64,000 nucleotides of DNA from Tillus elongatus (GCA_964006375.1 OZ023265.1:154172547-154236546), one strand, 5' to 3'; counted from the stretch's first letter, positions 1-15,192 are shown. Program-made: numbers and translations. Notes: generated from the sequence alone by a model not told the origin.

Positions 1-29
1 ATATCCGGGGTCGGTTTAAATTTTTATAT

Positions 30-107
<78 letters not shown>

Positions 108-1547
108 CACACCGATACCTCAAAAAATAATGGGCCGATTTTGATTAAATTTGGTGAATAAATTCCTTTTGCAAATGGCTTGGATAAGTTCGTTAGCCAG
201 GAAAATCGGTGTAGGTTTTCCCGGAAAATTTTGTGTTTTCTTTCGAAAAAAAATTATATCTCCGGAATTAACAAAGTAAGGGCAACCAAATTTCATATAC
301 GGATTTATGTCATTATAGGCAAGTTACCTACCAAAATTTAGCTCCGTAGGTTAAAGGATAAAAAAGCTACTGGCATTCAAAGAAAAATAAATTTGGATTT
401 TCCTCAAAACGTCAAAATTGCGATTTTAAACGTCAAAATTGGTGAGTACATTCCTTTCGCAAGTCGCTTGGATATATTTGTTAGCCAGGAAAATCCGCCG
501 AGGTTTTCCCGGAAAAGTTTGTGTTTTCTTTCGCAAAATATTTGTATCTCCAAAATTAACAAAGTAAGGGCAACCAAATTTGGTAAGCTGGTTTATATCG
601 TTATAGGTGTGCCACCTACCAAAATTTAGCTCTGTAGGTCAAAAGACAAAAAAGTTATGGGCATTTAAAGAAAAATAAATTGGGGGTTTCCTCAAAACGT
701 CAAAGTGACAATTGAAAACGTCAAAATTCGCAACATTTAGGCAAATAACTTGAATCTAATACGGGCTATGGAAAGAAAATGTCTCAAGAAGAATGTTTTA
801 CATACACCGAACTCTTAGTTTCAACCGTCATTGTCCTTCATTTTACTAAAATATTTCCAGAAAATTCATTTCTAATAGACCCTTTCTCTGATGCTTGGCA
901 GTAGCCTTAGCTATAGAGTTTATTGTTTAATGGTATATAATTTTTGTCGAATTTTCGTAAAAAATCAATAAAGCTCAATATATTCGTTATTATACAAGAT
1001 ATGAAAAAATATTGTATACATTAATTATACGGTGTTTTGAGCTACATCTTAAAAAATTATTGCGACAATCACAGGATGGCCCATAAGTCGTTGGTGATAC
1101 AAATAATTTTTTTTTGTCGAAAATGCCTTATTTTTTTGCATTTTCCATCGAAATATAATGCATGTTTGTAAGTTAAGAAATTCTGGAGGCAGCAAGTGCG
1201 TTGTGGTTGCGAATTTTGATTAAATGCTTCATATTTGAAAAGCTCAATTTGCTATTAACCTATAAGGTTGACCAACAAACGGATTTTTTCAGTAACACTT
1301 TTGGTTTACTTTTGGAAATTTCTGTACGTTTTCAAACAATCAAGTTATTTTGATGAAACATGGCACATTGTTTTTACTATATATGTTATACTGGTAATCA
1401 AATTTGATGCCTGCTTTTTCTATATAGGTTATACTGGTAACCAAAATTGATGTCTGCTTTCTTAAAAAGAAAACACATATTTGCAAAAAAAACATTTTTA
1501 TGAAAATTCACTACCATAACGCACTTGCTGCGTCCCGAGATTTTTCT
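1..1547 (-). repeat. Family A composite repeat, copy 1 (cut by window start)
   Basis: Reverse-oriented copy. It opens inside the tail next to (TA)n (ATATCCGGGGTCGG) and runs through the core phrase ACTCAAAAAATAATGGGCC or close variants. It ends with the inverted-repeat module, closing at CTTGCTGCGTCCCGAG near 1545. The hairpin end lies outside the window. A second partial core copy is embedded at about 390-700, so the core is partly duplicated. The short open frames here are fortuitous: the same DNA recurs in all frames and both strands elsewhere. It is non-coding repeat DNA as far as can be seen. Confidence 0.8.
33..103. repeat. (TA)n array 1
   Basis: Pure TA repeat at the standard family A position, between TTTTTATATGTTTA and the ATCACACCGATA phrase. 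Confidence 0.97.
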
Positions 1548-3440
<1,893 letters not shown>

Positions 3441-3940
3441 GTGTGTATTAATATGAAATGATCTATTCTCTAATAATTTGCACTTTATTTTTAACTTTCG
3501 TTTATATTTCTTTACGATCAATGGATAAAAGGGTACTTGAAACTGAGTTGAATGATTAAATAAAAATGTTTTAATTGAATATGCAAACCGGTTGAATTTA
3601 CAGGTTATTATTGTAGTCTAGTTTGACCATTATCTGGTGGTGAACTATGCATGGATGTAAATGGTATGAATAAAGATCTTCGTCATGAAATGTCCTCAGA
3701 ACCTATGACCTTCTTACATTACCCGCTGCACCTATTTTTCTTGGGCTAATTTGTTGATTATCTGTTACACGAACTTAAATATCCTCTTCTTGTTCGGAAG
3801 CGATATTCTTTGGACTGAAAAATATTTCGCTGTAAATAAGACCAGCCAATATTATCTAATCTGTCATAAAGATTTTTAAATAATTTGGAATCTGTCTGCC
3901 TTAAATGCTTTATAGCATATTTTTATTTTAGTGTATTTTT
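3441..3940. other. Unclassified AT-rich spacer
   Basis: No gene, RNA or window-internal repeat recognised between two family A copies. Confidence 0.5.
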
Positions 3941-4003
3941 AATTAAAAAAAATCACTAATAGAGAGGTATTGATGGTGACACTTTGCAAAATTTGTTTTA
4001 TAT

Positions 4004-4107
<104 letters not shown>

Positions 4108-4143
4108 TCGTCTGATAACTCAAAAAATAATTAACCGATTTCA

Positions 4144-4287
4144 ATGAAACTCGGCAAGTGTCTTTCTTTTATTAATGGCTTGGATGAGTTCGTTAACCAG
4201 GAAAATGTGACGAGGTTTTCCGGAAAAATTTTGAGTTTTCTTCCAAAAAAAATTTTTTTACCCGAAAATAACAAAGCTGCTCTAATA
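4144..4287 (+). repeat. Direct repeat, left copy (about 145 bp)
   Basis: Begins AATGAAACTCGGCAAGTG and ends CAAAGCTGCTCTAATAA. A near-identical copy lies at 5876-6019. The pair brackets the left arm of the large inverted duplication, as a long target duplication or recombination scar would. Confidence 0.8.
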
Positions 4288-5862
4288 AGTTCGTTAGCCA
4301 GGAAAATCGTACCAGAATTTCCCGGAAAATTTTGTGTTTTCTTTCTAAAAAAATTCATTTCTCCGGAAATAACAAAGTAAGGGCAACCAAATTTGGTACG
4401 CATGTTTGTATTATAAAGAGTGAACTCTGTATCAAAATTGAGTTGTGGGCACTATTCTCAAAAGGAGTTAGAGCACAAGATTTTTTTGATTATAGAGATA
4501 TATCGATGGTAACACTTTCGAAAGAATTGTTCAAATGTGCACGTACTAGAACCTCTAAAATCGATCTTCAAGGTCTGTGTAAGTTTAAGCTATTAACTTT
4601 ACTAATATGCCGTATAATTTAAGTCTATAATTCTTATGAAAATTCTCTACTATAACGAACTTGCTGCGTCGCGAAATGTTTTGAATTTGATCTGTCCTGA
4701 CACACCTTCTAGCACACAAAATCTTTTTAATTGTTTGTGATCCCCTTCTCCTTTTACCTACGAACGTACCTTACGCAACGGAATCCCTGTTTATTTATTA
4801 AAATTGAAACTGTCTCTTCCCTTAAACCACATATCGCATCTTTTAGGTATAAATTGATGAAATATGGCTATAATTGGCCTCATTACCGTATCTGACTTTA
4901 TTGATGAATATTATGTTTGTCAAGTATTTTAGTTTAATACAAACCTTTCTTTGGTAGAGATGTACTAGAGATTATTTTCCCTTCATCGTTTTGCTGTTGA
5001 CGAATTTGATCTGAAATAAAATCAGTCATTTTTCTGGTGAAATATTACACTTTAATATGTAGAATGATATAAAACAATTAGACTGAAAACACGAATAATT
5101 TAGTCTAATAATGTTCAGATGTTGTTAACTTAAAACAAAATAAATATCAACACCTACCCATGAATTAGATATTTAATTATGTTGAGGAAATTATAGACCC
5201 CATTTTACACAGCTAAACATTATATTATTGAATTGTCTATAGACAAAGTACTCTCCGATATTCTAGTAATAATTTATGGACCATCTTCGACCTTCAGCTT
5301 AATAATAGTCGATAAGGAGTAGACAATTAATGGAATAGTTTTAGTATCTCATTAATAGCTTAGAGAATTCAGCACGACTTTGCGAACAGATCTTGACTAA
5401 CACGAACGCGTTCGAGTGCTCCTCCTTGGTTGGAAAACTTGCATAATAATTATTTCACGTAGAGCTAAATGCAATTAGAATATCCGAACCAGAACAGACT
5501 CTCCAGATCTTGTAGAGGGTTATTCACGAACTTATATTATACTTGACCAGAGATAACTTTACGTTTAAGTTACCTTTTTAATGTGGTTAAAACTGCATAG
5601 AATAGGTTACTTATCATTTTACTAATAGCTGAAACATTAAATCACCTTCAAAAGGAGCAACATAAAGGAAAATTATGTGATTTTAAATCTAAGTTATTTT
5701 TTTAAGACGGCGCTAGACGTTGAAACATATTACAAAGGCAATAAGTACTAGTTTACCTTTACACGTTTGTCCTTATTTTCCGCTGTTATATTTCCAATCA
5801 CAAACAGTATTGTCACCTAAGACGTCACCACTTTTGTCCATCAAGTAACTGAATACTCTGTT
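4288..5862 (+). repeat. Left arm of 1.57-kb inverted duplication
   Basis: Matches the reverse complement of 7904-9475 with few differences over the stretches compared by eye. One example is the block with AAGACGTCACCACTTTTGTC at about 5820, which is antiparallel to GACAAAAGTGGTGACGTCTT at about 7926. Except for its family A outer end the arm has no recognisable coding sequence. A transcript across 4.3-9.5 kb could fold into a very long hairpin; that is inference. Confidence 0.85.
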
Positions 5863-5875
5863 GGTTAATGGTAAA

Positions 5876-6019
5876 AATGAAACTCGGCAAGTGCCTTTCT
5901 TTTATTAATGGCTTGGATGAGTTCGTCAACCAGGAAAATCTGACGAGGTTTTCCGGAAAAATTTTGAGTTTTCTTCCAGAAAAAAATTTTTACCCGAAAA
6001 TAACAAAGCTGCTCTAATA
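5876..6019 (+). repeat. Direct repeat, right copy (about 145 bp)
   Basis: Near-identical to 4144-4287. It continues into a family A end that closes with CTTGCTGCGTCCCGAG near 6160. Confidence 0.8.
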
Positions 6020-6331
6020 AAATTTACTATATATATTGCCTTGGAAGACCTTACTACGTACCAAAATTCAACTTTGTAAGTTTATAGAAAATTGAGTTAT
6101 TCAAATTTGAAGCATTTATTAAAAATTCACTACCATAACGCACTTGCTGCGTCCCGAGATTTTTATTTATTATTGGCAATAATATTGGATGCTACAAATA
6201 TTACAAAAATATATACCTTCACACATTATATGCATACATTATTCATAAAATTTAAGAGCACCTAAGTTGTGAAAACTTATATGTGCCTTTTTGCCATTTA
6301 TTATATTTCTTAACAAACCAAAAATAAAAAG

Positions 6332-6830
6332 TCTGGACGTAGCAAGTGCGTCATGGAAGTGAATTTTGATAAAAATGCTTTTAATAGCAAATATTTCTCT
6401 TTAATGCAAGCAGGCATCAATTTCTTTATCGGTATAATATATATAGTAGAAAGAATGTACCACATTTCATCATAATAACTTATTGTTTGAAAATGTACAA
6501 AAATTTTCCAAACATAGACTTAAAATGTTTCCGAGAAAACTAGTTTCCTAGCCACCTTAGGTTAATAGCAAATTCAGTTAATGAAATTTAAGACATTTAA
6601 TCAAAATTCGCTACCAAAACGCACTTATTGCGTCTTAATTTCTTTCTTACAAACATATGTATCATATTTCGATAAAAAAATGCAAAAATGTAATGATATA
6701 CTAAGGGTGTTCAAAAAAATTGTTGGTATCATCAACGACTGTGTGCAACTAGTCCCCCCTGAAATCCATATCCGGGTTTAGTTTCAGCTTTTATCTGGTT
6801 ACATATATACAGGGTGATACATTTCTACGG
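6332..6830 (+). repeat. Family A inverted-repeat module plus partial core
   Basis: The module starts at TCTGGACGTAGCAAGTGCGT and its inverted partner ends near 6637 (CGCACTTATTGCGTC). Core sequence then runs to a compressed tail (ATCCATATCCGGGTTTAG). A TA site of only about four units, TATATACAGGGTGATAC, lies near 6803. This copy shows the unexpanded state of the TA site. Confidence 0.7.
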
Positions 6831-7139
6831 TAAAGCCTAATATAATTGTTATTAATATTACCTTAAGCTGCATCTCCTAAAATTACTTTGACAGTCACAG
6901 TGTCTCTGTTACATACGGCCATGTTATTATGTATAACAGATGCTTACCTAGTGGATAAATTAATTAACAAACAGTTAACAAAGAAAATGTTAGCGGAAGA
7001 AACGATATTTGAGGAGAGAAAGCCGGAAAATTTTTTGTTTGCTTACCATTTGAACCTCGAATCACGAGGGGTCTAGATAGCATTTTTTAAAAAGTCAAGT
7101 TGCAGCTAACATTTTAGACAACAACTATAAAAAAAGCTT
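6831..7139. other. Degenerate repeat-derived spacer
   Basis: Starts with repeat-derived sequence (CTACGGTAAAGCCTAATATA) and then becomes unrecognisable. A 62-codon open frame at 6888-7076 has no visible relatives in the window and is not convincing. Confidence 0.4.
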
Positions 7140-7550
<411 letters not shown>

Positions 7551-7880
7551 AAAATAAATACCGACAGAAGCACGTCCGATAGATAATAAAAGCTTAAAGG
7601 TATTTCCGCCAATTGAAATATTTTTAATTTTGGTGTCGTTGAACCTCCCTGAATCGCTAGTGACCGACTGCCTGCAGAATTGGAGAAGAATATAAATAGA
7701 GTTGCCATATAAGATATCTGGAATTATTCATCCTCTGATGACGGTAACTTGGTTAGTGAAACGATCGTCAGCTTTTATTTTTAAATGTGTTGTGGTGATT
7801 TGGGTTCTCTAAGTGTACTTATCAGTGCACATCACAGGTTCCAATCGTCACTCAGTGTAGAATGACGTTTATTTTTAGAT
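7551..7880 (+). mobile_element. Penelope-like element 1: 3' non-coding (pLTR-like) region
   Basis: Follows the C-terminal tail of the GIY-YIG fragment. It shares long blocks with 30430-30850 on the minus strand: GTCGTTGAACCT, CATCCTCTGATGACG, GTGGTGATTTGGGTTCTC and AAGTGTACTTATCAGTGC. Penelope-like elements are known to carry long terminal repeats with hammerhead ribozymes; one candidate is annotated separately. The right end merges at 7904 with the inverted duplication arm. Confidence 0.7.
7732..7772 (+). ncRNA. Hammerhead ribozyme-like motif (Penelope-type)
   Basis: The three conserved blocks occur in order. CTGATGA is at 7735-7741, GAAA at 7758-7761, and a short stem III, ACG/CGT with an AT loop, at 7761-7768. 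The cleavage-site C follows at 7769. Between the first two blocks TAAC (7745-7748) can pair with GTTA (7752-7755) around TTG as the tip of stem II. The base of stem II is imperfect. CT before the core can pair with AG after the C as a minimal stem I. The very short stem III is typical of Penelope/Schistosoma-type hammerheads. Activity is unproven. Confidence 0.6.
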
Positions 7881-7903
7881 TTAAGAATTGCTGAATTAAG
7901 CCA

Positions 7904-9475
7904 CAGAGTATTCAGTTGCTTGATGGACAAAAGTGGTGACGTCTTAGGTGACAATACTGTTTGTGATTGGAAATATAACAGCGGAAAATAAGGACAAACG
8001 TGTAAAGGTAAACTAGTACTTATTGCCTTTGTAATATGTTTCAACGTCTAGCGCCGTCTTAAAAAAATAACTTAGATTTAAAATCACATAATTTTCCTTT
8101 CGGTTGCTCCTTTTGAAGGTGATTTAATGTTTCAGCTATTAGTAAAATAATAAGTAACCTATTCTATGCAGTTTTAACCACATTAAAAAGGTAACTTAAA
8201 CGTAAAGTTATCTCTGGTCAAGTATAATATAAGTTCGTGAATAACCCTCTACAAGATCTGGAGAGTCTGTTCTGGTTCGGATATTCTAATTGCATTTAGC
8301 TCTACGTGAAATAATTATTATGCAAGTTTTCCAACCAAGGAGGAGCACTCGAACGCGTTCGTGTTAGTCAAGATCTGTTCGCAAAGTCGTGCTGAATTCT
8401 CTAAGCTATTAATGAGATACTAAAACTATTCCATTAATTGTCTACTCCTTATCGACTATTATTAAGCTGAAGGTCGAAGATGGTCCATAAATTATTACTA
8501 GAATATCGGAGAGTACTTTGTCTATAGACAATTCAATAATATAATGTTTAGCTGTGTAAAATGGAGTTTATAATTTTCTCAATATAATTAAATATCTAAT
8601 TCATGGGTAGGTGTTGATATTTCTTTTGTTTTAAATTAACAACATGTGAAGATTATTAGACTAAATTATTCGTTTTTTCAGTCACATTGTTTTATATCAT
8701 TCTACCTATTAAAGTGTAATATTTCACCAGAAAAATGACTGATTTTATTTCAGATCAAATTCGTCAACAGCCAAACGATGAAGGGAAAATAATCTATAGC
8801 ACATCTCTACCAAAGAAAGGTTTGTATTAAACTAAAATACTTGACAAACATAATATTCATCAATAAAGTCAGATACGGTAATAAGGCCAATTATAGCCAT
8901 ATTTCATCAATTTATACCTAAAAGATGCGATATGTAGTTTAAGGGAAGAGACAGTTTCAATTCTAATAAATAAACAGGGATTCCGTTGCGTAAGGTACGT
9001 TCGTAGGTAAAAGGAGAAGGGGATCACAAACAATTAAAAAGATTTTGTGTGCTAGAAGGTGTGTCAGGACAGATCAAATTCAAAAAATTTCGCGACGCAG
9101 AAAGTTCGTTATAGTAGAGAATTTTCATAAGAATTATAGACTAAAATTATACGGCATATTAGTAAAGTTAATAGCTTAAACTTACACATACCTTGAAGAT
9201 CGAATTTAGTGGTTCTAGTTCGTGCACATTTGAACAATTCTTTCGAAAGTGTTACCATCGATATCTCTCTATAATCAAAAAAATCTTGTGCTCTAACTCC
9301 TTTTGAGAAAAGTGCCCACAACTCAATTTTGATACAGAGTTCACTCTTTATAATACAAACACGCGTACCAAATTTGGTTGCCCTTACTTTGTTATTTCCG
9401 GAGATATTATTTTTTTTTAGAAAGAAAACACAAAATTTTCCGGGAAAACCTGGTACGATTTTCCTGGCTAACGAA
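7904..9475 (-). repeat. Right arm of 1.57-kb inverted duplication
   Basis: Reverse complement of 4288-5862. The inner boundary lies within the PLE-adjacent sequence near AGCCACAGAGTATTCAG. On the outer side the match continues into a complete family A core and TA array. The left arm instead switches to a diverged core subfamily there. A 70-codon minus-strand frame at 7832-8044 is not supported as a gene. Confidence 0.85.
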
Positions 9476-9552
9476 CTTATCCAAGCCACTTGCAAAAGGA
9501 AGGTACTCCATAATTTGATCAAGATCGGTCTATTATTTTTTGAGTTATCGGT

Positions 9553-9631
<79 letters not shown>

Positions 9632-9650
9632 ACAGATCTCCTCATTAGCG
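9085..9650 (+). repeat. Family A composite repeat, short copy
   Basis: Forward copy that starts with a damaged terminal module (TTTCGCGACGCAGAAAGTTC) and continues through the core and a TA array. It ends at ATCTCCTCATTAGCGACTAA. It forms the outer part of the right inverted arm. Confidence 0.75.
9556..9628. repeat. (TA)n array 6
   Basis: Pure TA repeat between TGAGTTATCGGTCGGA and AAACACAGATCTCC. Confidence 0.97.
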
Positions 9651-10270
9651 ACTAACTGAGATTAAAACGGGTGTTATAGGAGTCTATTAATAAATCAACA
9701 CTGCTGTCTTTACCTCCCGGCCATTCTCGACATGACAGATGTATCTTTGCTAACAGGTATATACTCTAGTATATTACTTTTATAACGTCTTCATTATTTA
9801 CACCATACAATTTTTGTTTAAAATTGATTTGTTTTCTCATATTTTAACAAAATGGAGGAAAATGATGGCTGAGACACAGATCTAGGAGCTTGTTGGTCAT
9901 TTCGAGCCGCATTCTTAACTCACAAAGAGGTAATGCGTACTAATGTACGACTACCAAACTATTAATTTTGACGTTTTAACTTTTTTTAATCAGAGGCTTG
10001 TAATCTCTTTGCCTTTTTACTGAGAGATCTCAGTACAAAGAATACCCTTTATGACAGAAACCAGCGTACCAAATTCGGTTACTATAGCTTTTTAATTTTC
10101 TGAGATATGAATTCTTGTCGAAAGAAAACTCAAAATTTTCCCGGAAAGCCTTATCCGATTTTCCTGGGTAACGAACTTATCCAATTCATTTAGAAAATGA
10201 AGGTACTCGTAAAATTATATCAAAATCGGCCCATTATTTTTTGGGTTATCGGTGTAATCCATACATATAT
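9651..10270 (-). repeat. Family A variant linked to a tRNA-like SINE head
   Basis: Read on the minus strand, a core segment (10060-10270) leads into a stretch with GAGCTTGTTGGTCATTTCG (plus-strand reading). A tRNA-like head GTCGAGAATGGCCGGGAGG and GTTTTAATCTCAGTTAG (9650-9720) follow. The same sequence order occurs at 16330-16690 and 32460-32790. A tRNA-derived SINE and the core have therefore travelled together, or one repeatedly inserted in the other. The TA site near 10262 is unexpanded. Confidence 0.6.
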
Positions 10271-10674
10271 ACATAGTAGTTTATTTTCAAAAGTTTTATT
10301 TTTGAAAAAATTAACTCTATGATAGACAACTACAGTATTAAAACTACAACAGGACAGTGTATTCCTACAATAGATTATTGGGGTTATAAAATGGACGGAA
10401 GCTATATAATCCATTAGCTATCAAATAACTACAGGACTCTATTCTTAGCACTGATAATTAATTTTTACCTCAGATTTAGCCTGAATTGTGAAACAAGAAA
10501 ATAGTATGATTAATCTCTTATACGCTATTAACACAGATGTGTTGCTAATTTTATTGAAACCAGTGGCGTATTTGCGGTTTCCATTTCCGTTTCACCACAG
10601 TAATAGACTAAGGCTTAAAATAAATAAATTATTTGTAGCGACGCCGTCTTGTCTTAACAAAAATGTCTAAAAAT
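10271..10674. other. Unclassified spacer
   Basis: No gene or repeat recognised. Two short open frames (about 60 codons) look fortuitous. Confidence 0.5.
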
Positions 10675-11580
10675 TGTTTTCGCTCAAACGTCATATAAAG
10701 TGTCAAAACATATAGAAAATATATTTTGTCAACGAAATTTTTTTGTGTCCGTCGGTCTGCCGGCCTGTTGGTCTATCGGTACGTCGGCCTCTTGAACTGT
10801 CGGTCTCTCGGTCTGTATGTCAGTCGGTCTGTCGGTCCGAATGTCTATCTGTTTGTAGCCGCGATAACTTTAGAACGAAATGGGAGATATTGTCTTCAAA
10901 TTTGGTATACAGTTAGCACCGGACAAACGAACGGTGCGAATTGTTTCTGCGTAAAATCTCTTCAGGGGTAGGGCATGATTAAGAGATGATTTGGTGAAAA
11001 TTAACATTTATTCGTTAAAACTCGGGTAATATAAGGTTTTAGGGCTTGTTAATTAGAAAGCTTTCAATTTCATCAAACATATGGTATTCTGTGCTAAAAT
11101 TAAATAAGGGTTGGAAGTGTGGGGGTCGAATATCGGTAACAAAAATTTCGAAATTAATTTTTTTGCTAAAACGGCGTAAAAAGTCTCAAAACATATAGAA
11201 AACTAGATTGTGGAACTCAATTTCTTTTGTCTGCTGGTCGGTAGACCTGTCGGCCTGTACTTCTGTCTGTTTGTAGGCGCAATAACTTTCGAACAAATTG
11301 AGATATCATCTTTAAATTTGGTATCCGGTTAGCACGCGTCAAAGGAACGTTTCGAATTGTTTTAGGGTAAGATCACTTTAGAGGGTAGGGAATAAATAAG
11401 GGGTGATCTGGTGAAAACTCAAATGTTTTCCTTAAAACTCGAATAATATAACGTTTCGGAAGTTTATGGGTACAGGAATACGAATATTTCCTTTTGGGTC
11501 AAGTCATGGACCCTAAATTCATTTCATGAGATTGTCTCTCTTATCACAGCTATGTGGAAGTTATATAAATTTGCAGCACT
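10675..11580 (+). repeat. (GTCY)n-associated repeat dimer, copy 1
   Basis: Two tandem, diverged units of about 450 bp. Each has TCAAAACATATAGAAAA, then a GTCY-type microsatellite (GTCGGTCTGTCGGTC-like, 10745-10860 and 11230-11275). The block ATAACTTTCGAACAAATTGA, or a variant, and CTTTAAATTTGGTAT follow. An inverted copy of the dimer lies at 17340-18030. Microsatellite-next-to-core resembles the layout of dipteran mini-me elements, which carry TA and GTCY microsatellites. That relationship is inferred. Confidence 0.7.
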
Positions 11581-11665
11581 ATTTTGTACAAATTCTCGTT
11601 AAAGAATCCAAAAACAAAAGTGCCTACTAATAAAGTTTTCATTTTTCTCTTCAAAATAAAAAATT

Positions 11666-12010
11666 CTGGAGGCAGAAAATACGTTATGGTAGCGAATTTC
11701 CGTAAAGATGTTTTTAATGGCAAATATGTCTTGTTTGTAAAAGAAGGACATTTGGTTGACAGTATAACCTATATAGTACTAACAATATACCATATTTTAT
11801 TAAAATAGCTTTGTTGTTTCAAAAAGTACAAATATTTTCCGAAAGTAAACTTTAAATGTTTCAGAAAAAACTGGTCCGATTCTCCTGCCCTTTAAGCTAT
11901 CTACACACTTGCCAAGATATAATTCTTTACAAACAGCTTCAGGACCAAAATTGAAAAAAAAGTTATGAAAATTTGTTCTACAAAAATTGACCATTTTTTT
12001 ATACAGAAAT
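11666..12010 (+). repeat. Family A inverted-repeat module, 5' half
   Basis: Starts with TCTGGAGGCAGAAAATACGT and follows the module to about 11895. The inverted partner end is missing. Confidence 0.6.
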
Positions 12011-12039
12011 TGGCTATAGCAATGTTACACTAATACTAC

Positions 12040-12475
12040 AGGCAATAGAGGAGCCCGTTACTCTTGTCCATAATGCACTAAACTACAGGAGTTATTTTTT
12101 TTAATAGATAGGTTCAGAATTACGCACTGAATATAAAAACACAAAATCCTTACAAATTAGGAGGGCGGAAGTGCCGCCATTTTGAGAAAAACCGTTTCGA
12201 CCTATATCTCCGTAACCGTGCACTTTAGACTAAAAATGGTAATGACGTTTATTGTATATAATTGCATTTCTCATCTTTTTTGTTAATTTTTTTTTTGTAT
12301 CACTCACCGTTTGCAACTTATACGACTATTAGCATTTATTTATTGACATTTTTACCTATATCTTTGTTAATAATTGTTTAAAAATAAAATGGTTACAACT
12401 TAACTTTTCAATCGACAAATTTTCTAGAACTTTGACTTAAAAGGTTTTTTTCTAAAATCAATATTTACAAGGTTA
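12040..12475 (+). repeat. Foldback element, left arm
   Basis: Contains AGGAGGGCGGAAGTGCCGCC near 12160. It is matched, as reverse complement, by 13155-13580 over roughly 430 bp. The loop (12476-13154) is a family A copy. Confidence 0.8.
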
Positions 12476-12529
12476 TAACGCGTTAAATGTTGCACTTTTC
12501 AATCGACAAATTTTTCTGGAAATATTTTA

Positions 12530-12949
12530 GTAAAATGAAGGACAATGACGGTTGAAGCTAATATTTCAGGCTTTGTAAAACATTCTTCTTGACACATTTT
12601 CTTTCCATAGCTTATATTAGTTTCTGGCTCTTAATTCGCGACTTTGACGTTTTGAGAAAAACCCTAATTTATTTTTCTTTAAATGCCTATAACTTTTTTG
12701 CGTTTGAAACTACAGACCTAAATTTTGGTACTTAATTTATCTATAATGACGTAAAACCGTGTACCAAATTTAGTTGCCATTATTTTGTTATTTCCGGAGA
12801 TATGATTTTTTTTCGAAAGAAACACAAAATTTTCCAAGAAAACCTGAGCCGATTTTCCTGGATAACGAACCTATCCAAGCCACTTACAAGAGGAAGGTAT
12901 TTACCAAATTTAATTAAAATCTGCCCATTAGTTTTTGAGTTATCGGTGT

Positions 12950-13038
<89 letters not shown>

Positions 13039-13154
13039 AAATTGAAACTTACCCCGGATATGTGTTCTAGGAGGCATAATTAGCGCCTATTTCAAAATTA
13101 TTTTTCAAAATCCAATTTCGGGGTCTCCTCATTAGTGAATTTTTTAAAGAGAAT
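12530..13154 (+). repeat. Family A composite repeat without 5' module, inside a foldback loop
   Basis: Forward core, TA array and tail, ending GGTCTCCTCATTAGTG..GAATGCACTAATAA at about 13155. It fills the loop of the foldback element, which suggests insertion into it. Confidence 0.75.
12953..13036. repeat. (TA)n array 7
   Basis: TA repeat with one C substitution near its right end, between TTATCGGTGTGAG and CATATAAAAATTGAAAC. Confidence 0.97.
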
Positions 13155-13580
13155 GCACTAATAATAATTTTAGAAAAAAAAAAGTTTTCAGTCAAAGTTT
13201 TAGAAAATTTGTCGATTGAAAAGTTAAGTTATATGCATTTTATTTTTTAAACAATTACTAACAAAGATATAGGTAAAAAGTCAATAAATGAATGCTAATA
13301 GTCGTATAAGTTGTAAACGGTAAGTGATAAAAAAATATTTAACAAAAAAGATGGAAAATGCAATTATCTACAATAAAGGTCATTACCATTTTTGGTCTAA
13401 TGTGCACGGTTAAGGAGATATAGGTCGAAACGGTTTTTATCAAAATGGCGGCACTTCCGCCCTCCTAATTTTTAGGATTTTGTGTTTTTACATTCAGTAC
13501 GTCTTTCTGAACCTATCTATAAAAAAATAACTCCTGTAGTTTAATGCAGAAAAAAAAAATCTCTATTGTCTGTACTATAA
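13155..13580 (-). repeat. Foldback element, right arm
   Basis: Reverse complement of 12040-12475. GGCGGCACTTCCGCCCTCCT near 13450 pairs with the left arm. Outer ends are near CTCTATTGTCTG. Confidence 0.8.
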
Positions 13581-13589
13581 TTTATATTT

Positions 13590-13706
13590 TTCACAAAAAT
13601 TCGACGATCCTAGTTAGCGCTCATTTGCAAAAATTTTTTCAAAATTTAAAAATCGGGATCTCCCCATTAGTGAATTTTTTCTACGAAAATTCACTAACAA
13701 GATAAT
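13590..13706 (+). repeat. Family A solo tail
   Basis: Only the last roughly 100 bp of family A, ending ATTAGTGAATTTTTTCTACG..AAAATTCACTAA. Confidence 0.65.
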
Positions 13707-13719
13707 GATAGACTACACT

Positions 13720-13800
13720 TTAGAGATAGAGGACCCAATTCACACAACTGTGGTGAAAGGATTCTCCAAGGTGTACTTATCAGTGTTACAGCTTTTTCAT
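13720..13800 (+). repeat. Short Penelope-like 3' region relic
   Basis: GTGGTGAAAGGATTCTCC and AAGGTGTACTTATCAGTG resemble the region downstream of the hammerhead motif at 7790-7840. Highly diverged. Confidence 0.4.
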
Positions 13801-13829
13801 AGTGAACATTATTGAAAAGAAAAAAAAAA

Positions 13830-15192
<1,363 letters not shown>

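Noticed and set aside
9109..9645. 178-codon minus-strand frame from a family A copy, with peptides similar to those at 4332-4622 and 26489-26827
   Set aside because: The similarity is explained by DNA repeat copies. Frames differ between copies and no protein-level constraint is evident.
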